A DNA stretch of 64,000 nt from Streptomyces sp. 35G-GA-8 (GTDB taxonomy: Bacteria > Actinomycetota > Actinomycetes > Streptomycetales > Streptomycetaceae): NCBI RefSeq assembly GCF_023534745.1, contig NZ_JAMHJQ010000008.1:186406-250405 (forward strand), in the 5' to 3' direction. Below the pieces are notes generated by a model that was not told the DNA's origin, did no database searches, and saw only the letters and a list, made by a program, of their open reading frames with translations. Position numbers and translations under genes: made by a program. Shown here piece by piece: positions 14,294-22,888 of this stretch (position 1 is the stretch's first letter; each line of letters begins with the position of its first letter).

Positions 14294-14408
14294 GTCCGCG
14301 ACCGGCGGGGGCTCCGCGCCCGCTCGCCGATCGTGCGCGGTCAGTCGCACGGGTGAGGTTGTGCCGAACCACTGCGTCCGCCGTGCGGCTGTCGCTACGG
14401 TGACCGGC

Positions 14409-14771
14409 ATGGACGCCAAGGACGCGCCCCGCCCTGAGGAGGAGTGGCCGCTGCCTCCTTCCTGGATGTGGAGCTGCCACGAGTGCAACAGGCTGTACAG
14501 AGCGATGAAGCGCGCGCCCGAAGTGGTGGAAGCGGCGCGCGCGGCGGGTGAGCCGGGGGTGGATTACGACCCCTTCGACTCGGTGGTGACGACACAGATC
14601 CGGCTCGCCCAGCACATCGCCACGGCACACACCTCGGAGGTGCCCGCGGTCGACCCGGCCTGCGAGCGGTGTGTGTCGGACACGTCGGGCCGGCGGATCC
14701 GCGACGAAATGGTTCTGGAGCACCGTGCCCGTCATCTGTTCGCACCACCGCGCATCGTCGGCTTCATGTGA
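14409..14771 (+). CDS. Hypothetical protein with two CxxC pairs
   Basis: A 120-residue protein I do not recognise. It has two short cysteine motifs, SCHECNRLY near residue 20 and ACERCVSDT near residue 93, plus conserved-looking His residues between them, which could form a zinc site. It has no signal peptide or membrane segment. The start at 14409 (MDAKDAPRP) is the first ATG giving a compact protein; codon usage is typical of the surroundings. It ends 17 bp from the convergent ABC permease gene. Confidence 0.7.
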   Translation: MDAKDAPRPEEEWPLPPSWMWSCHECNRLYRAMKRAPEVVEAARAAGEPGVDYDPFDSVVTTQIRLAQHIATAHTSEVPAVDPACERCVSDTSGRRIRDEMVLEHRARHLFAPPRIVGFM

Positions 14772-14788
14772 CGGCGACGGCCCGCTCC

Positions 14789-15700
14789 CTACCCGACTCG
14801 CCGCAGCGCCTTCTCGCGGCGCTCGGCCACGCTCGAACCCGACTCCCGCCGCGCCATCCGGCGCAGCACCACCGGCGCGACGGCCAGACCGATCACGGCC
14901 CAGGCTCCCAGCACCCCGACGGTCTCCAGGTGCCGCCAGGACTCACCGATCTCGACGCCGACCGCGCTGTCCGGGAGCAGGGCCGACCGCATGCCCAGGC
15001 CGAGCCAGTAGATCGGGAACACCTGCGCGACCCCTTGCAGCCACTCCGGCATCGCGGTGAGCGGATAGAAGATCCCGGAGATCGCGATCATGCCGAGCAC
15101 CGGCAGCTGGATCAGTCCTTGGCCCCGCGCGCTGGTGAACACCGATCCCAGGATCGCTCCGAGGGGCAGGGTCGCCACCATGCCCAGCACCAGCACCCAG
15201 ACCAGGGTCAGCCAGGAGCCCGCGCTGCCGACCGTCAGCCCGTCGATGATGATCATCCCGGGAATCAGCAGGATCGCGAGATCGGCGAGCAGACCGCCGG
15301 AGACCGTCACGACCTTGCCGAGGAGATAGCCCGGCATCCCGTTCGGTGTCGCCCTGGCACGGAGCAGGGTGCCGTCCTCGCGTTCGGCGGTGAGCACTTG
15401 GCTCATGGCGACCATGCCCATCGCGGCATTCATCCCCAGGATGCTCGGCAGGGCCAGGGTGCCGAGGAGCGGTCCGCCGGTCCCGAACTCCGTGTCCCGC
15501 AGGAAATACAGGGCAATGAGCATCAGCACCGGCCAGAGCAGGTGGGACAGCAGATCCCCGCCGTTGGTGAAGGACTGCCGCAGTTCGATCAGTCCGCGCC
15601 GCCATCCCGTCCGTATCGCGCCGGTCGCCCGCGCCACCCTCGCCTCCCGTGCCGCCCCGGTCGGACGGGCCGCCGTGGTCCCCCGCGCCGCCGAGGTCAC
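14789..15700 (-). CDS. ABC-2 type transporter permease
   Basis: A 303-residue membrane protein with about six helices (for example LLWPVLMLIALYF, LADLAILLIPGMIII, LVWVLVLGMVATLPLGAIL, LPVLGMIAISGIFYPLTAM) and the ABC-2 drug-exporter pattern. The GTG at 15700 overlaps the ATPase stop (GTGA). A much longer frame extending to 16252 is only the out-of-frame shadow of the ATPase gene. With the ATPase it makes a DrrAB-like exporter; the N-terminus is unusually Ala/Arg/Thr-rich and repetitive (about 45 residues). Confidence 0.9.
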   Translation of the reverse strand: MTSAARGTTAARPTGAAREARVARATGAIRTGWRRGLIELRQSFTNGGDLLSHLLWPVLMLIALYFLRDTEFGTGGPLLGTLALPSILGMNAAMGMVAMSQVLTAEREDGTLLRARATPNGMPGYLLGKVVTVSGGLLADLAILLIPGMIIIDGLTVGSAGSWLTLVWVLVLGMVATLPLGAILGSVFTSARGQGLIQLPVLGMIAISGIFYPLTAMPEWLQGVAQVFPIYWLGLGMRSALLPDSAVGVEIGESWRHLETVGVLGAWAVIGLAVAPVVLRRMARRESGSSVAERREKALRRVG

Positions 15701-16614
15701 AGGGCCGCCTCCTTCGACTCGCGCGCCTCGGCTTCCCCTTGGCGTACCAATGCCATATAGCTGTCCTCCAACGAGGCCCGGCGGACCTCCAGTTCGCCGA
15801 TCGCCCCGCCGTACTGGCTGAACAGCCCCCGCACGAACTCCGTCGACTCGGTGGTCGAGACCACGAAGTGCCGGCCGTCCCGGGTCCAGCGCACCTCGTC
15901 GTCGCCGGCGGTCCGTCGCGCCAGTTCGTCCGTCGAGCCGTCCGCGATGATCCGGCCGCCGGCGAGGATCATGACGCGGTCGGCGAGCTTCCCCGCTTCG
16001 TCCAGATCGTGCGTGGTGAGCAGGATCGTGGTCGCGTGGTCCTCGGCGAGCCGGCGGACGAGGTCGTGGAACGCGTACCGGGCCTCCGGGTCGAAGCCCG
16101 CGGTCGGCTCGTCCAGAAACAGCAGTTCGGGGCGGCCCACGATGCCGATCGCCACATCCAGCCGGCGGCGCTGCCCACCGGACAGCGTCTTGATCTTCTT
16201 GCCCGCGTGCGCGGTGAGGCCCACCGCCTCGATGAGTTCGTCGGTGTCCCACGGCCGCCGGACCAGCTCGGTGGAGTAGGGCGCGTAGTACGTACCGAGG
16301 TGGGCGAGCAGTTCACGTACCCGCCATTTGCCGTGGTCGCGCCAGGATTGCAGGACGACGCCCAGCCGCGACCGCCATCGTTCTCCGCCGTACGCCGGAT
16401 CCGTGCCCAGCACCTCCACCCGGCCCGCCGATCGTGTCCTGAACCCCTCCAGGATCTCGATGGTGGTGGTCTTGCCCGCCCCGTTCGGGCCCAGCAGGGC
16501 CAGTACCTCCCCGTGGTGCGCCCGGAAGGTCACCTCGCGCAGGACGTCCTGCGTGCCGTACCGCATACGCAGCCCGTCGACATCGAGCACCACTTCCTCG
16601 CTCGCCGTCATCAA
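15697..16614 (-). CDS. ABC transporter ATP-binding protein (drug-exporter type)
   Basis: A 305-residue DrrA-like ATPase: Walker A LLGPNGAGKTTTIE (about residues 37-50), signature LSGGQRRRLDVA, Walker B LLFLDEPTAGFDP and the H-loop TTHDLDEA are intact. The C-terminal 80 residues are the accessory domain seen in DrrA proteins. Starts with tandem ATG codons (16614, 16611) after AAGGTGAG. Transcribed divergently from an HTH regulator across a 259-bp gap with repeated TTGCAAT elements. Confidence 0.93.
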   Translation of the reverse strand: MMTASEEVVLDVDGLRMRYGTQDVLREVTFRAHHGEVLALLGPNGAGKTTTIEILEGFRTRSAGRVEVLGTDPAYGGERWRSRLGVVLQSWRDHGKWRVRELLAHLGTYYAPYSTELVRRPWDTDELIEAVGLTAHAGKKIKTLSGGQRRRLDVAIGIVGRPELLFLDEPTAGFDPEARYAFHDLVRRLAEDHATTILLTTHDLDEAGKLADRVMILAGGRIIADGSTDELARRTAGDDEVRWTRDGRHFVVSTTESTEFVRGLFSQYGGAIGELEVRRASLEDSYMALVRQGEAEARESKEAAL

Positions 16615-16733
16615 CTCACCTTCATACCCTCGCCCGATTCCTTCAGGTCACCGTGAAGGCTACGTTGCGTTTTATCAGCCCTCAATCGACTCGGGACCAG
16701 ATGCCTGCTTTTCTTCAGGAATCTTCGACGATT

Positions 16734-16786
16734 ATTGCAATGAGGTTGACACTGAATGCAATCGGCGGCCGATCGATCGTTGCAAT
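16734..16786. repeat. Three TGCAAT direct repeats in the ABC/regulator intergenic region
   Basis: ATTGCAAT (16734-16741, itself palindromic), AATGCAAT (16755-16762) and GTTGCAAT (16779-16786) are spaced 21 and 24 bp, about two helical turns. They lie between the divergent ABC exporter and the HTH regulator in a locally AT-rich patch and look like binding sites for that regulator. Confidence 0.5.
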
Positions 16787-16873
16787 GTACTGGTCGTGAA
16801 CGCATACTGGGCCGACCGACCCCTCGAACCCGATCCCCAGCCACACCCCCCGCCGACGGAAGGACGAGAACCG

Positions 16874-17830
16874 ATGCCGGGAGGCAGGCTCACCCACCAG
16901 GACCGCCGCGGCATCGCCTCAGGGCTGGCCGAGGGGCTCGGGTACGCCGAGATCGCGCGGCGGCTGAACCGGCCGACCTCGACCATCAGCCGGGAGGTGG
17001 CCCGTAACGGCGGCTCGCACGGCTATCTCGCGGACCACGCCCACCACTCCACCGAACGGCGGGCCCGCCGACGCAGGCCAGTCCCGCCCCCGGAGTCCCC
17101 CGGGCCGCCTTCCTCCGCCTCCGCCTCCGCCTCCAACGGGAACGACCCCGAGGCGGTCCGAGCCTTCGCCGAGGAGTTCGCCGCACTGATGGTCTCGACC
17201 GGGCTGCCACGGATGGCGGCGCGGGTGCTCGCCCGTCTGGTCACCACCGACTCCGGCGCCCTGACCTCCGCCGAACTGGTGCGACAGCTGCGGGTTAGCC
17301 CCGCGTCCGTGTCCAAAGCCATTGGCTATCTCGAAGGGCTGGAACTGGTGCGGCGCGAGCGCGATCCGCACCACCGCCGCGAGCTCTACCTCATCGATGA
17401 CGACGTCTGGCTGCGCACCTGGCTGACCAGCGCCCGGACGAACGCGATGCTGGCGGACGTCTCCCGGCGGGGAGCGGAGATCCTCGATACCGCCACCCCC
17501 GCCGGAGCCAGGCTGGACCAGATGCGGCAGTTCTTCGTACAGCTCAGCGACGACATGGCCGGCGGGCCGACGGCCGCCGTCTTCAGCGACACACTCACCG
17601 TGCTCGCCGCGCTGGTGCACGCGGTCACACCACGCACGGTGGACCAGCTGGCGGTCGCGCTCGGCTGGCCCCCGGAGCGCGTCGCCGACGCCCTGGACAG
17701 CGCCGAGCGGCACCCCGACATCGCCGATCCGGTCGCCCTGCGCCGGTACGACGGGACCGGCGCCTGGGCCCTCATCGCCAGGGCCGACCGGCTCACCCCC
17801 GCGCAGCGCGAGGCCCTTGGCCAGCCGTAG
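16874..17830 (+). CDS. HTH transcriptional regulator, IS30-type N-terminal helix plus MarR/GbsR-like domain
   Basis: A 318-residue protein with two DNA-binding modules. Residues about 8-45 (GRLTHQDRRGIASGLAEG, then YAEIARRLNRPTSTISREV) match the helix-turn-helix of IS30-like transposases, followed by an Arg/Pro/Ser linker. Residues about 95-180 (LPRMAARVLARLVTTDSG, ELVRQLRVSPASVSKAIGYLEG, RRERDPHHRRELY) form a MarR-like winged helix. The rest is helical. The ATG at 16874 has a GGAAGGACGAG ribosome site; the frame continues upstream to 16328 but that part is antisense to the ATPase gene. Likely regulator of the divergent exporter. Confidence 0.85.
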   Translation: MPGGRLTHQDRRGIASGLAEGLGYAEIARRLNRPTSTISREVARNGGSHGYLADHAHHSTERRARRRRPVPPPESPGPPSSASASASNGNDPEAVRAFAEEFAALMVSTGLPRMAARVLARLVTTDSGALTSAELVRQLRVSPASVSKAIGYLEGLELVRRERDPHHRRELYLIDDDVWLRTWLTSARTNAMLADVSRRGAEILDTATPAGARLDQMRQFFVQLSDDMAGGPTAAVFSDTLTVLAALVHAVTPRTVDQLAVALGWPPERVADALDSAERHPDIADPVALRRYDGTGAWALIARADRLTPAQREALGQP

Positions 17831-17860
17831 AGCGCGGCGGGGAAGCCCCACCGGCGGGCG

Positions 17861-17886
17861 CCGGAAAAATCTTGGAAGATTTCCGG
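17861..17886 (+). terminator. Hairpin after the HTH regulator
   Basis: CCGG, then AAATCTT-GG-AAGATTT, then CCGG form a stem-loop with a two-base bulge 30 bp after the stop at 17830 and directly before the ECF42-type promoter. Plausible terminator isolating the two units; no long U-tract. Confidence 0.45.
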
Positions 17887-17892
17887 AAGAGC

Positions 17893-17919
17893 TGTCGATC
17901 CGGCCGTATCCCGTTCGAC
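17893..17919 (+). promoter_or_regulatory. ECF42-type promoter
   Basis: TGTCGA (17893-17898), 17-bp spacer, CGAC (17916-17919), 53 bp upstream of the DGPF gene. This matches the TGTCGA / CGA(C) element that I recall for ECF42 sigma factors, which usually control their adjacent DGPF genes. Confidence 0.7.
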
Positions 17920-17971
17920 GCAAGGGTGTGAGAGGCGGGGAAAGCCCCCGCCCCCCGACTGAGGAGTCACC

Positions 17972-18328
17972 ATGCCGCGTTTTCTGACGATGGTCCGCAT
18001 CGACGAGCGGAACATCCCCGCCGAGGGCCCCGACCCCGAGTTCGACGCGCGTATGGGGGCGCTGTTCGAGGAGATCACCAAGGCCGGGGTGATGCTGGAG
18101 ACCGCGGGACTCACCCCGACGTCCGAGGGCACCCGGATCACCTGGTCCGACGGCAAGCTCAGCTACACCGACGGGCCCTTCACCGAGAGCAAGGAAGTCA
18201 TCGGCGGCTACTCCCTCACCCGCTGCGCGGACAAGGCGGAGGCCCTGGAATGGGCGAAGCGGTTCCTTGAGGTCCACCCCGAGAACTGGACCGTCAGCGT
18301 CGAGGTCCGCGAGATCGCCGAGGGCTGA
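17972..18328 (+). CDS. YCII-related DGPF-domain protein
   Basis: A 118-residue protein of the YCII superfamily, with the DGPF subfamily motif visible in SYTDGPFTESKEVIGGY near residues 69-85. Start MPRFLTMVRIDE follows a GAGGAG site. DGPF proteins are consistently encoded beside ECF42 sigma factors; their biochemical role is not settled (a small-molecule enzyme or sensor has been suggested). The sigma gene begins 42 bp downstream, so the pair forms an operon behind the ECF42-type promoter. Confidence 0.93.
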   Translation: MPRFLTMVRIDERNIPAEGPDPEFDARMGALFEEITKAGVMLETAGLTPTSEGTRITWSDGKLSYTDGPFTESKEVIGGYSLTRCADKAEALEWAKRFLEVHPENWTVSVEVREIAEG

Positions 18329-18370
18329 TCGGGCCGCGCTTGCCCCACCCCGGCACGGCTGCTCTGATGG

Positions 18371-19630
18371 GTGGTCGTGACATCAGCAAGCGCGACCGAA
18401 ACGGTCGAAGCGGTCTTCAGGATCGAGTCCGCGCGGATCATCGCCGGTGTCGCCCGCATCGTGCGGGACGTGGGCATCGCCGAGGAACTGGCGCAGGACG
18501 CTCTGGTCGCCGCGCTGGAGCGGTGGCCGGAGTCGGGTGTCCCGGACAAGCCGGGCGCCTGGCTCATGGCCACCGCCAAGCACCGCGCCATCGATCTCGT
18601 ACGCCGCAAGGAGACGTACGCGCGCAAGCTGGCGGAGGTCGGCCGGGCGCTGGAGGACGTGGCGCCACCGCCCGAGCCCGCCGGTCCGGACGACATCGAC
18701 GACGATCTGCTGCGGCTGATCTTCACCGCGTGCCATCCCGTGCTGTCGACGGAGGCCAGGGTCGCGCTCACACTGCGGCTGCTGGGCGGGCTGACGACGG
18801 ACGAGATCGCCCGCGCGTTCCTGGCCCCGGAGCCGACGGTCGCCCAGCGCATCGTCCGCGCGAAACGGGCCCTCGCCAAGGCCGGGGTCCCCTTCGAGGT
18901 CCCGGGCGCCGCCGACCGGGCCGGCCGCCTTTCGTCGGTCCTTGAGGTCATCTACCTCATCTTCAACGAGGGCTACTCGGCGACGGCCGGGGACGATCTG
19001 CTGCGCCCGGCTCTGTGCGAGGACGCGCTGCGGCTGGCGCGCGTCCTGGCCTGTCTGATGCCCGAGGAGCCCGAAGTCCATGGCCTGGCCGCGCTGCTGG
19101 AGCTCCAGGCCTCGCGCACCGCCGCCCGCACGGGCCCCGACGGCGAACCGGTGCTGCTCGCCGACCAGAACCGGCACAAGTGGAACCGCATGCTCATCCT
19201 CCGTGGCGTCGAGTCCCTGCGGCGCGCGGGCAACGGCCCGTACTCCGTCCAGGCCGCCATCGCCGCCTGCCACGCGCGGGCGGTGCGCTACGAGGACACG
19301 GACTGGACGGCGATCGCGACGCTGTACGGCCGGCTGATGGCGCTGACCCCGTCCCCGGTGGTGGAGCTGAACCGAGCGGTCGCCGTGTCGATGGCGGAGG
19401 GCCCCGGGGCCGGGCTGAAGCTGGTGGACGCACTGGCGGAAGGACCGGCCCTCAAGGACTATCACCTGCTGCCGAGCGTCCGGGGAGATCTGCTGGAGCG
19501 CCTGGGCCGGGGGGAGGAGGCGCGCGCGGAGTTCGAGCGGGCGGCGTCCCTGACCCGTAACGCGCGCGAGCGGGCGATGCTTCTGGAACGGGCCGCCCGA
19601 GCCGAACGGGCCGCCCGGGCCCCGGAGTGA
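18371..19630 (+). CDS. ECF42-group RNA polymerase sigma factor with C-terminal TPR-like extension
   Basis: A 419-residue sigma-70 family protein. Region 2 is at about residues 15-75 (VRDVGIAEELAQDALVAALE, PGAWLMATAKHRAIDLVRR) and region 4 at about 115-165 (LRLLGGLTTDEIARAFL, TVAQRIVRAKRAL). The long C-terminal half, beginning with the DUF6596-like VIYLIFNEGYSA and ending in TPR-like helices, is the hallmark of ECF42 and is thought to replace an anti-sigma factor in controlling activity. Start is GTG at 18371 or 18377; no clear Shine-Dalgarno sequence. Downstream of its DGPF partner. Confidence 0.93.
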   Translation: MVVTSASATETVEAVFRIESARIIAGVARIVRDVGIAEELAQDALVAALERWPESGVPDKPGAWLMATAKHRAIDLVRRKETYARKLAEVGRALEDVAPPPEPAGPDDIDDDLLRLIFTACHPVLSTEARVALTLRLLGGLTTDEIARAFLAPEPTVAQRIVRAKRALAKAGVPFEVPGAADRAGRLSSVLEVIYLIFNEGYSATAGDDLLRPALCEDALRLARVLACLMPEEPEVHGLAALLELQASRTAARTGPDGEPVLLADQNRHKWNRMLILRGVESLRRAGNGPYSVQAAIAACHARAVRYEDTDWTAIATLYGRLMALTPSPVVELNRAVAVSMAEGPGAGLKLVDALAEGPALKDYHLLPSVRGDLLERLGRGEEARAEFERAASLTRNARERAMLLERAARAERAARAPE

Positions 19631-19736
19631 ATCGCCGCGAGCGCGCACCCCGCACCCTGTTCGAAACCCTGCTCGAAATGCCTCACCAGTCCTCAAAAGA
19701 GCGAAAAAGGGGGAAACTGGGACGAGGAGGTTCATC

Positions 19737-19928
19737 ATGCGCAAGGTAGCCGACTGCCGGGATTTCCCGAGCGAGACGAATTGCACCCTCGCCATCTCCG
19801 GCGAGGAGGAAGAAGTGGTCCGCGCCGCCAGTGAGCACGCTGTGTCCATGCACGGCCACAAGAGCAGCCCGGAGCTGCGTGAGCAGATCCGCTCCGCGCT
19901 CAAGGACGAGATGCCCCAGCACGCCTGA
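19737..19928 (+). CDS. DUF1059 small protein
   Basis: A 63-residue protein with the DUF1059 pattern: MRKVADCRDFPSE at the start, C-T-L-A-I-SGEEEEVVRAASEHAVSMHGH in the middle with a conserved cysteine pair and histidines, and a short helical tail. A GGAGG site lies 8 nt before the ATG. The family is small, soluble and of unknown function, frequent next to stress genes. It follows the ECF42 gene by 106 bp and could be read through from it or have its own promoter. Confidence 0.88.
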   Translation: MRKVADCRDFPSETNCTLAISGEEEEVVRAASEHAVSMHGHKSSPELREQIRSALKDEMPQHA

Positions 19929-20006
19929 GGCGGGCCCTGCCCCCGGCCCCGCCCGGCTCGCGTCGCGGGCCGGGCGGGACGCGTCCGGACAGGGCGGCGG
20001 AGGGGG

Positions 20007-20783
20007 CTACGGGGTGTTCACGAGCCGGGCGCCCACCTGGAAGGTGTTGCCGAAGGGGTCGGTGATCTTCGCCATCCGCGCGTAGATCGTGTCCGAGGGG
20101 GTCTCCGCCGTGCCGCCCGCCGCCACGGCCCGCTCCACGGCGACGTCCGTGTCCGCGACCTCGAACAGGGTCTGCCACCCGGCGGACGGCGCCTCCGGGT
20201 CACCCATGATGCCGCCGATCTCATGACCGTCTGGCCGGCGAAGGAAGGTGAAGTCGGCGCCGGGGAGATCGTCGTTGCCGTCCAGGGTGAAGTCGAAGAC
20301 CGCCGGGTAGAACTCCCGCGCCGGTCCCGGGTCCGGGCTGGTCAGGTCGTTGCGGAGCAGGCTGCCCGGCTCGTTCACGGTCTCGCAGCCGACGAGCGCG
20401 CGCCCCTCCCAGAGGCCGAACCGGGAGCCGGACGGGTCGGTGGCGAGCGACAGCAGGCCCTGGTCGGCGATCTCCACCGGACGCCGGGTCAGAGTGCCGC
20501 CCGCGTCGGCGATCCGCTTCGCGGTGGCCTCGGAGTCGTCGGTCGCGAAGTACACGCACCACAGGCCGGGGAGGGCCGCGGCGGGGGAATCGGGCGCGGG
20601 GACGTGCCGGAACCCGGCCACCGCCCGGCCGCGCAGCCGGCACAGCGTGTAGACGTTCTCACCCGGCTCGAATTCCCAGCCGAACAGCGCGCCGTAGAAC
20701 TCCTTCGCGCGCCCCACGTCGGGCACATCGAGGTCGGTCCAGGTGGGGGTGCCGGCCGGCTGGTTGCGGGTGACATGGCTCAT
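20007..20783 (-). CDS. VOC-family (glyoxalase/bleomycin resistance fold) two-domain protein
   Basis: A 258-residue protein of two vicinal-oxygen-chelate repeats, about residues 10-125 and 135-255. Repeat one has PTWTDLDVPDVGRAKEFYGALFGW, repeat two has NDLTSPDPGPAREFYPAVF and ends ITDPFGNTFQVG. Such proteins bind metals or small toxic compounds; this subclass is annotated only as VOC hydroxylase-like, so the activity is unknown. Divergent from recQ. Confidence 0.87.
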   Translation of the reverse strand: MSHVTRNQPAGTPTWTDLDVPDVGRAKEFYGALFGWEFEPGENVYTLCRLRGRAVAGFRHVPAPDSPAAALPGLWCVYFATDDSEATAKRIADAGGTLTRRPVEIADQGLLSLATDPSGSRFGLWEGRALVGCETVNEPGSLLRNDLTSPDPGPAREFYPAVFDFTLDGNDDLPGADFTFLRRPDGHEIGGIMGDPEAPSAGWQTLFEVADTDVAVERAVAAGGTAETPSDTIYARMAKITDPFGNTFQVGARLVNTP

Positions 20784-20909
20784 CGTTCGCTCCTGTATCG
20801 CTTCGTGCCCGGAGGCTTCCTCCGTGCCGGGTCTCCGACGCTAGAGGCGATGCAGGTCAGAACATGTCCTACAGCGAGGCCCCGGCGAAGATCGCGATCG
20901 GCCGGATCG

Positions 20910-20932
20910 ATGTCGGTGGACCCTCGTAGAAT
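20910..20932 (+). promoter_or_regulatory. RecA-NDp/PafBC-type DNA-damage promoter of recQ
   Basis: ATGTCGGTGGA (20910-20920), six bases, TAGAAT (20927-20932). This fits the actinobacterial LexA-independent damage promoter (TTGTCAGTGGC, six bases, TAGggT) at 8 of 11 upstream positions and in the TAG..T hexamer. Only six bases separate the -10 from the recQ ATG, so the mRNA is probably leaderless. Confidence 0.65.
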
Positions 20933-20938
20933 CGGCGG

Positions 20939-22888
20939 ATGAGCTCCCCGGAATCCGGCACCCCTCCCGAAACGCGCCCTGAAGCAGGTCCTGAGACGGG
21001 GCCCGAGATGGGGCCCGAGACGATCCCCGAGACGAGCGAGGCGCTTGAGGTCCTGCGTCGGGTCTTCGGATACGACTCCTTCCGGGGGAGCCAGCAGGAG
21101 ATCATCGAGCATGTGGTCGCCGGTGGCGACGCGCTCGTCCTCATGCCCACCGGTGGCGGCAAGTCGCTCTGCTACCAGATTCCTTCCCTGGTGCGCAAGG
21201 GCGTCGGGGTCGTCGTATCACCGCTCATCGCGCTCATGCAGGACCAGGTCGACGCTCTGCGGGCGCTCGGCGTACGGGCCGGATTCCTCAACTCCACCCA
21301 GGATCTCGACGAACGGCGCCTCGTCGAGGCCGAGTTCCTCGCCGGTGAGCTGGATCTGCTCTATCTGGCGCCGGAACGGCTGCGCGTCGAGTCGACCGTA
21401 CGGCTGCTGGAGCGCGGCACGATCTCGCTGTTCGCCATCGACGAGGCGCACTGCGTCGCCCAGTGGGGACACGACTTCCGCCCCGACTATCTCGCTCTCT
21501 CCTCGCTGCACGAGCGCTGGCCCGATGTGCCGCGTATCGCGCTGACCGCGACCGCCACCAAAGCCACGCACGCGGAGATCGCGTCCCGGCTCGGTCTCCA
21601 GGACGCGCGGCACTTCGTGGCCAGCTTCGACCGGCCCAATATCCAGTACCGCATCGCGCCGAAGAACGACCCGAAGCGGCAGCTGCTCCAGCTGCTGCGC
21701 GCCGAGCACCCCGGCGACGCGGGCATCGTCTACTGCCTCTCCCGGGCGTCGGTGGAGAAGACCGCCGAGTTCCTGGTGAAGAACGGCGTCGACGCGCTGC
21801 CGTACCACGCGGGGCTCGACACCCGTACGCGCGCCGGGAACCAGGCGCGCTTCCTGCGGGAGGACGGGATGGTGATGGTCGCGACGATCGCGTTCGGCAT
21901 GGGCATCGACAAGCCGGACGTACGGTTCGTGGCCCATCTCGATCTGCCGAAGTCCGTCGAGGGCTACTACCAGGAGACCGGCCGCGCCGGACGTGACGGG
22001 CTGCCGTCCACGGCCTGGCTCGCGTACGGGCTCCAGGACGTCGTACAGCAGCGCAAGATGATCGACACCTCCGAGGGCGACGATGCGCACCGGCGGCGGC
22101 TGAGCGCCCATGTCGACGCCATGCTCGCGCTGTGCGAGACCGTCGAATGCAGGCGCGTCCAACTGCTCGCGTACTTCGGGCAGTCCAGCACCGCGTGCGG
22201 CAACTGCGATACGTGTCTGACGCCCGCGGAGTCCTGGGACGGCACGGTCCCCGCGCAGAAGCTGCTGTCGACCGTGGTCAGGCTGAAGCGCGAGCGCAAC
22301 CAGAAGTTCGGCGCGGGGCAGATCACCGACATCCTGCTGGGCCGGAAGACGGCCAAGGTCATCCAGTTCGACCATGACGCGCTGAGCGTCTTCGGTATCG
22401 GTACGGAGCTGCGCGAGGCCGAGTGGCGGAGCGTGGCGCGGCAGCTGCTGGCGCAGGGGCTGATCGCCGTCGAGGGCGACTACGGGACGCTGGTCCTCAC
22501 CGACGAGAGCGGTGAGGTCCTGGGCGGGCGGCGTCCGGTCGTCCTGCGGCGGGAGCCCGAGAAGGCGGCGAGGTCGGCGCGCGCGGAGAAGTCGTCCAAG
22601 CAGCGTTCCGCACCGGTCGATCTGCCGGCGGAGGCCGTGCCGGTGTTCGAGACGCTGCGCGCCTGGCGGGCGGCGTCGGCGAAGGAGCAGGGCGTACCGG
22701 CGTATGTCATCTTCCATGACGCGACGCTGCGCGAGATCGCGACGCTGGCGCCGTCGACGCTGGCGGAGCTGGGCACGGTCACCGGGGTCGGCGAGAACAA
22801 GCTGGCGAAGTACGGGCAGCAGATCCTGGAGACGCTGGGTACGGCGCTCGACCCGGCTCTCGATTCAGCGGTCGGTATGGCGGAATGA
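20939..22888 (+). CDS. recQ: ATP-dependent DNA helicase RecQ
   Basis: A 649-residue 3'-5' DNA helicase. In order: Walker [21 protein letters not shown] box [19 protein letters not shown], motif III LTATAT, motif [14 protein letters not shown], a RecQ-Ct zinc motif with CGNCDTC (residues about 390-425), a winged helix, and an HRDC domain near the C-terminus ([15 protein letters not shown]). The first 30 residues are a low-complexity run of Pro-Glu-Thr repeats that is not part of the enzyme. Upstream sequence looks like a DNA-damage promoter driving a leaderless transcript. Its stop overlaps the next gene. Confidence 0.96.
   Translation: MSSPESGTPPETRPEAGPETGPEMGPETIPETSEALEVLRRVFGYDSFRGSQQEIIEHVVAGGDALVLMPTGGGKSLCYQIPSLVRKGVGVVVSPLIALMQDQVDALRALGVRAGFLNSTQDLDERRLVEAEFLAGELDLLYLAPERLRVESTVRLLERGTISLFAIDEAHCVAQWGHDFRPDYLALSSLHERWPDVPRIALTATATKATHAEIASRLGLQDARHFVASFDRPNIQYRIAPKNDPKRQLLQLLRAEHPGDAGIVYCLSRASVEKTAEFLVKNGVDALPYHAGLDTRTRAGNQARFLREDGMVMVATIAFGMGIDKPDVRFVAHLDLPKSVEGYYQETGRAGRDGLPSTAWLAYGLQDVVQQRKMIDTSEGDDAHRRRLSAHVDAMLALCETVECRRVQLLAYFGQSSTACGNCDTCLTPAESWDGTVPAQKLLSTVVRLKRERNQKFGAGQITDILLGRKTAKVIQFDHDALSVFGIGTELREAEWRSVARQLLAQGLIAVEGDYGTLVLTDESGEVLGGRRPVVLRREPEKAARSARAEKSSKQRSAPVDLPAEAVPVFETLRAWRAASAKEQGVPAYVIFHDATLREIATLAPSTLAELGTVTGVGENKLAKYGQQILETLGTALDPALDSAVGMAE

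Noticed and set aside
15701-16252. N-terminal extension of the ABC permease as a possible fusion
   Set aside because: This frame is out-of-frame over the intact ATPase gene; the GTG at 15700 overlapping the ATPase stop is the normal layout.
16328-16873. N-terminal extension of the HTH regulator
   Set aside because: Antisense to the ATPase gene; the ATG at 16874 has a good ribosome site and starts the first HTH domain.
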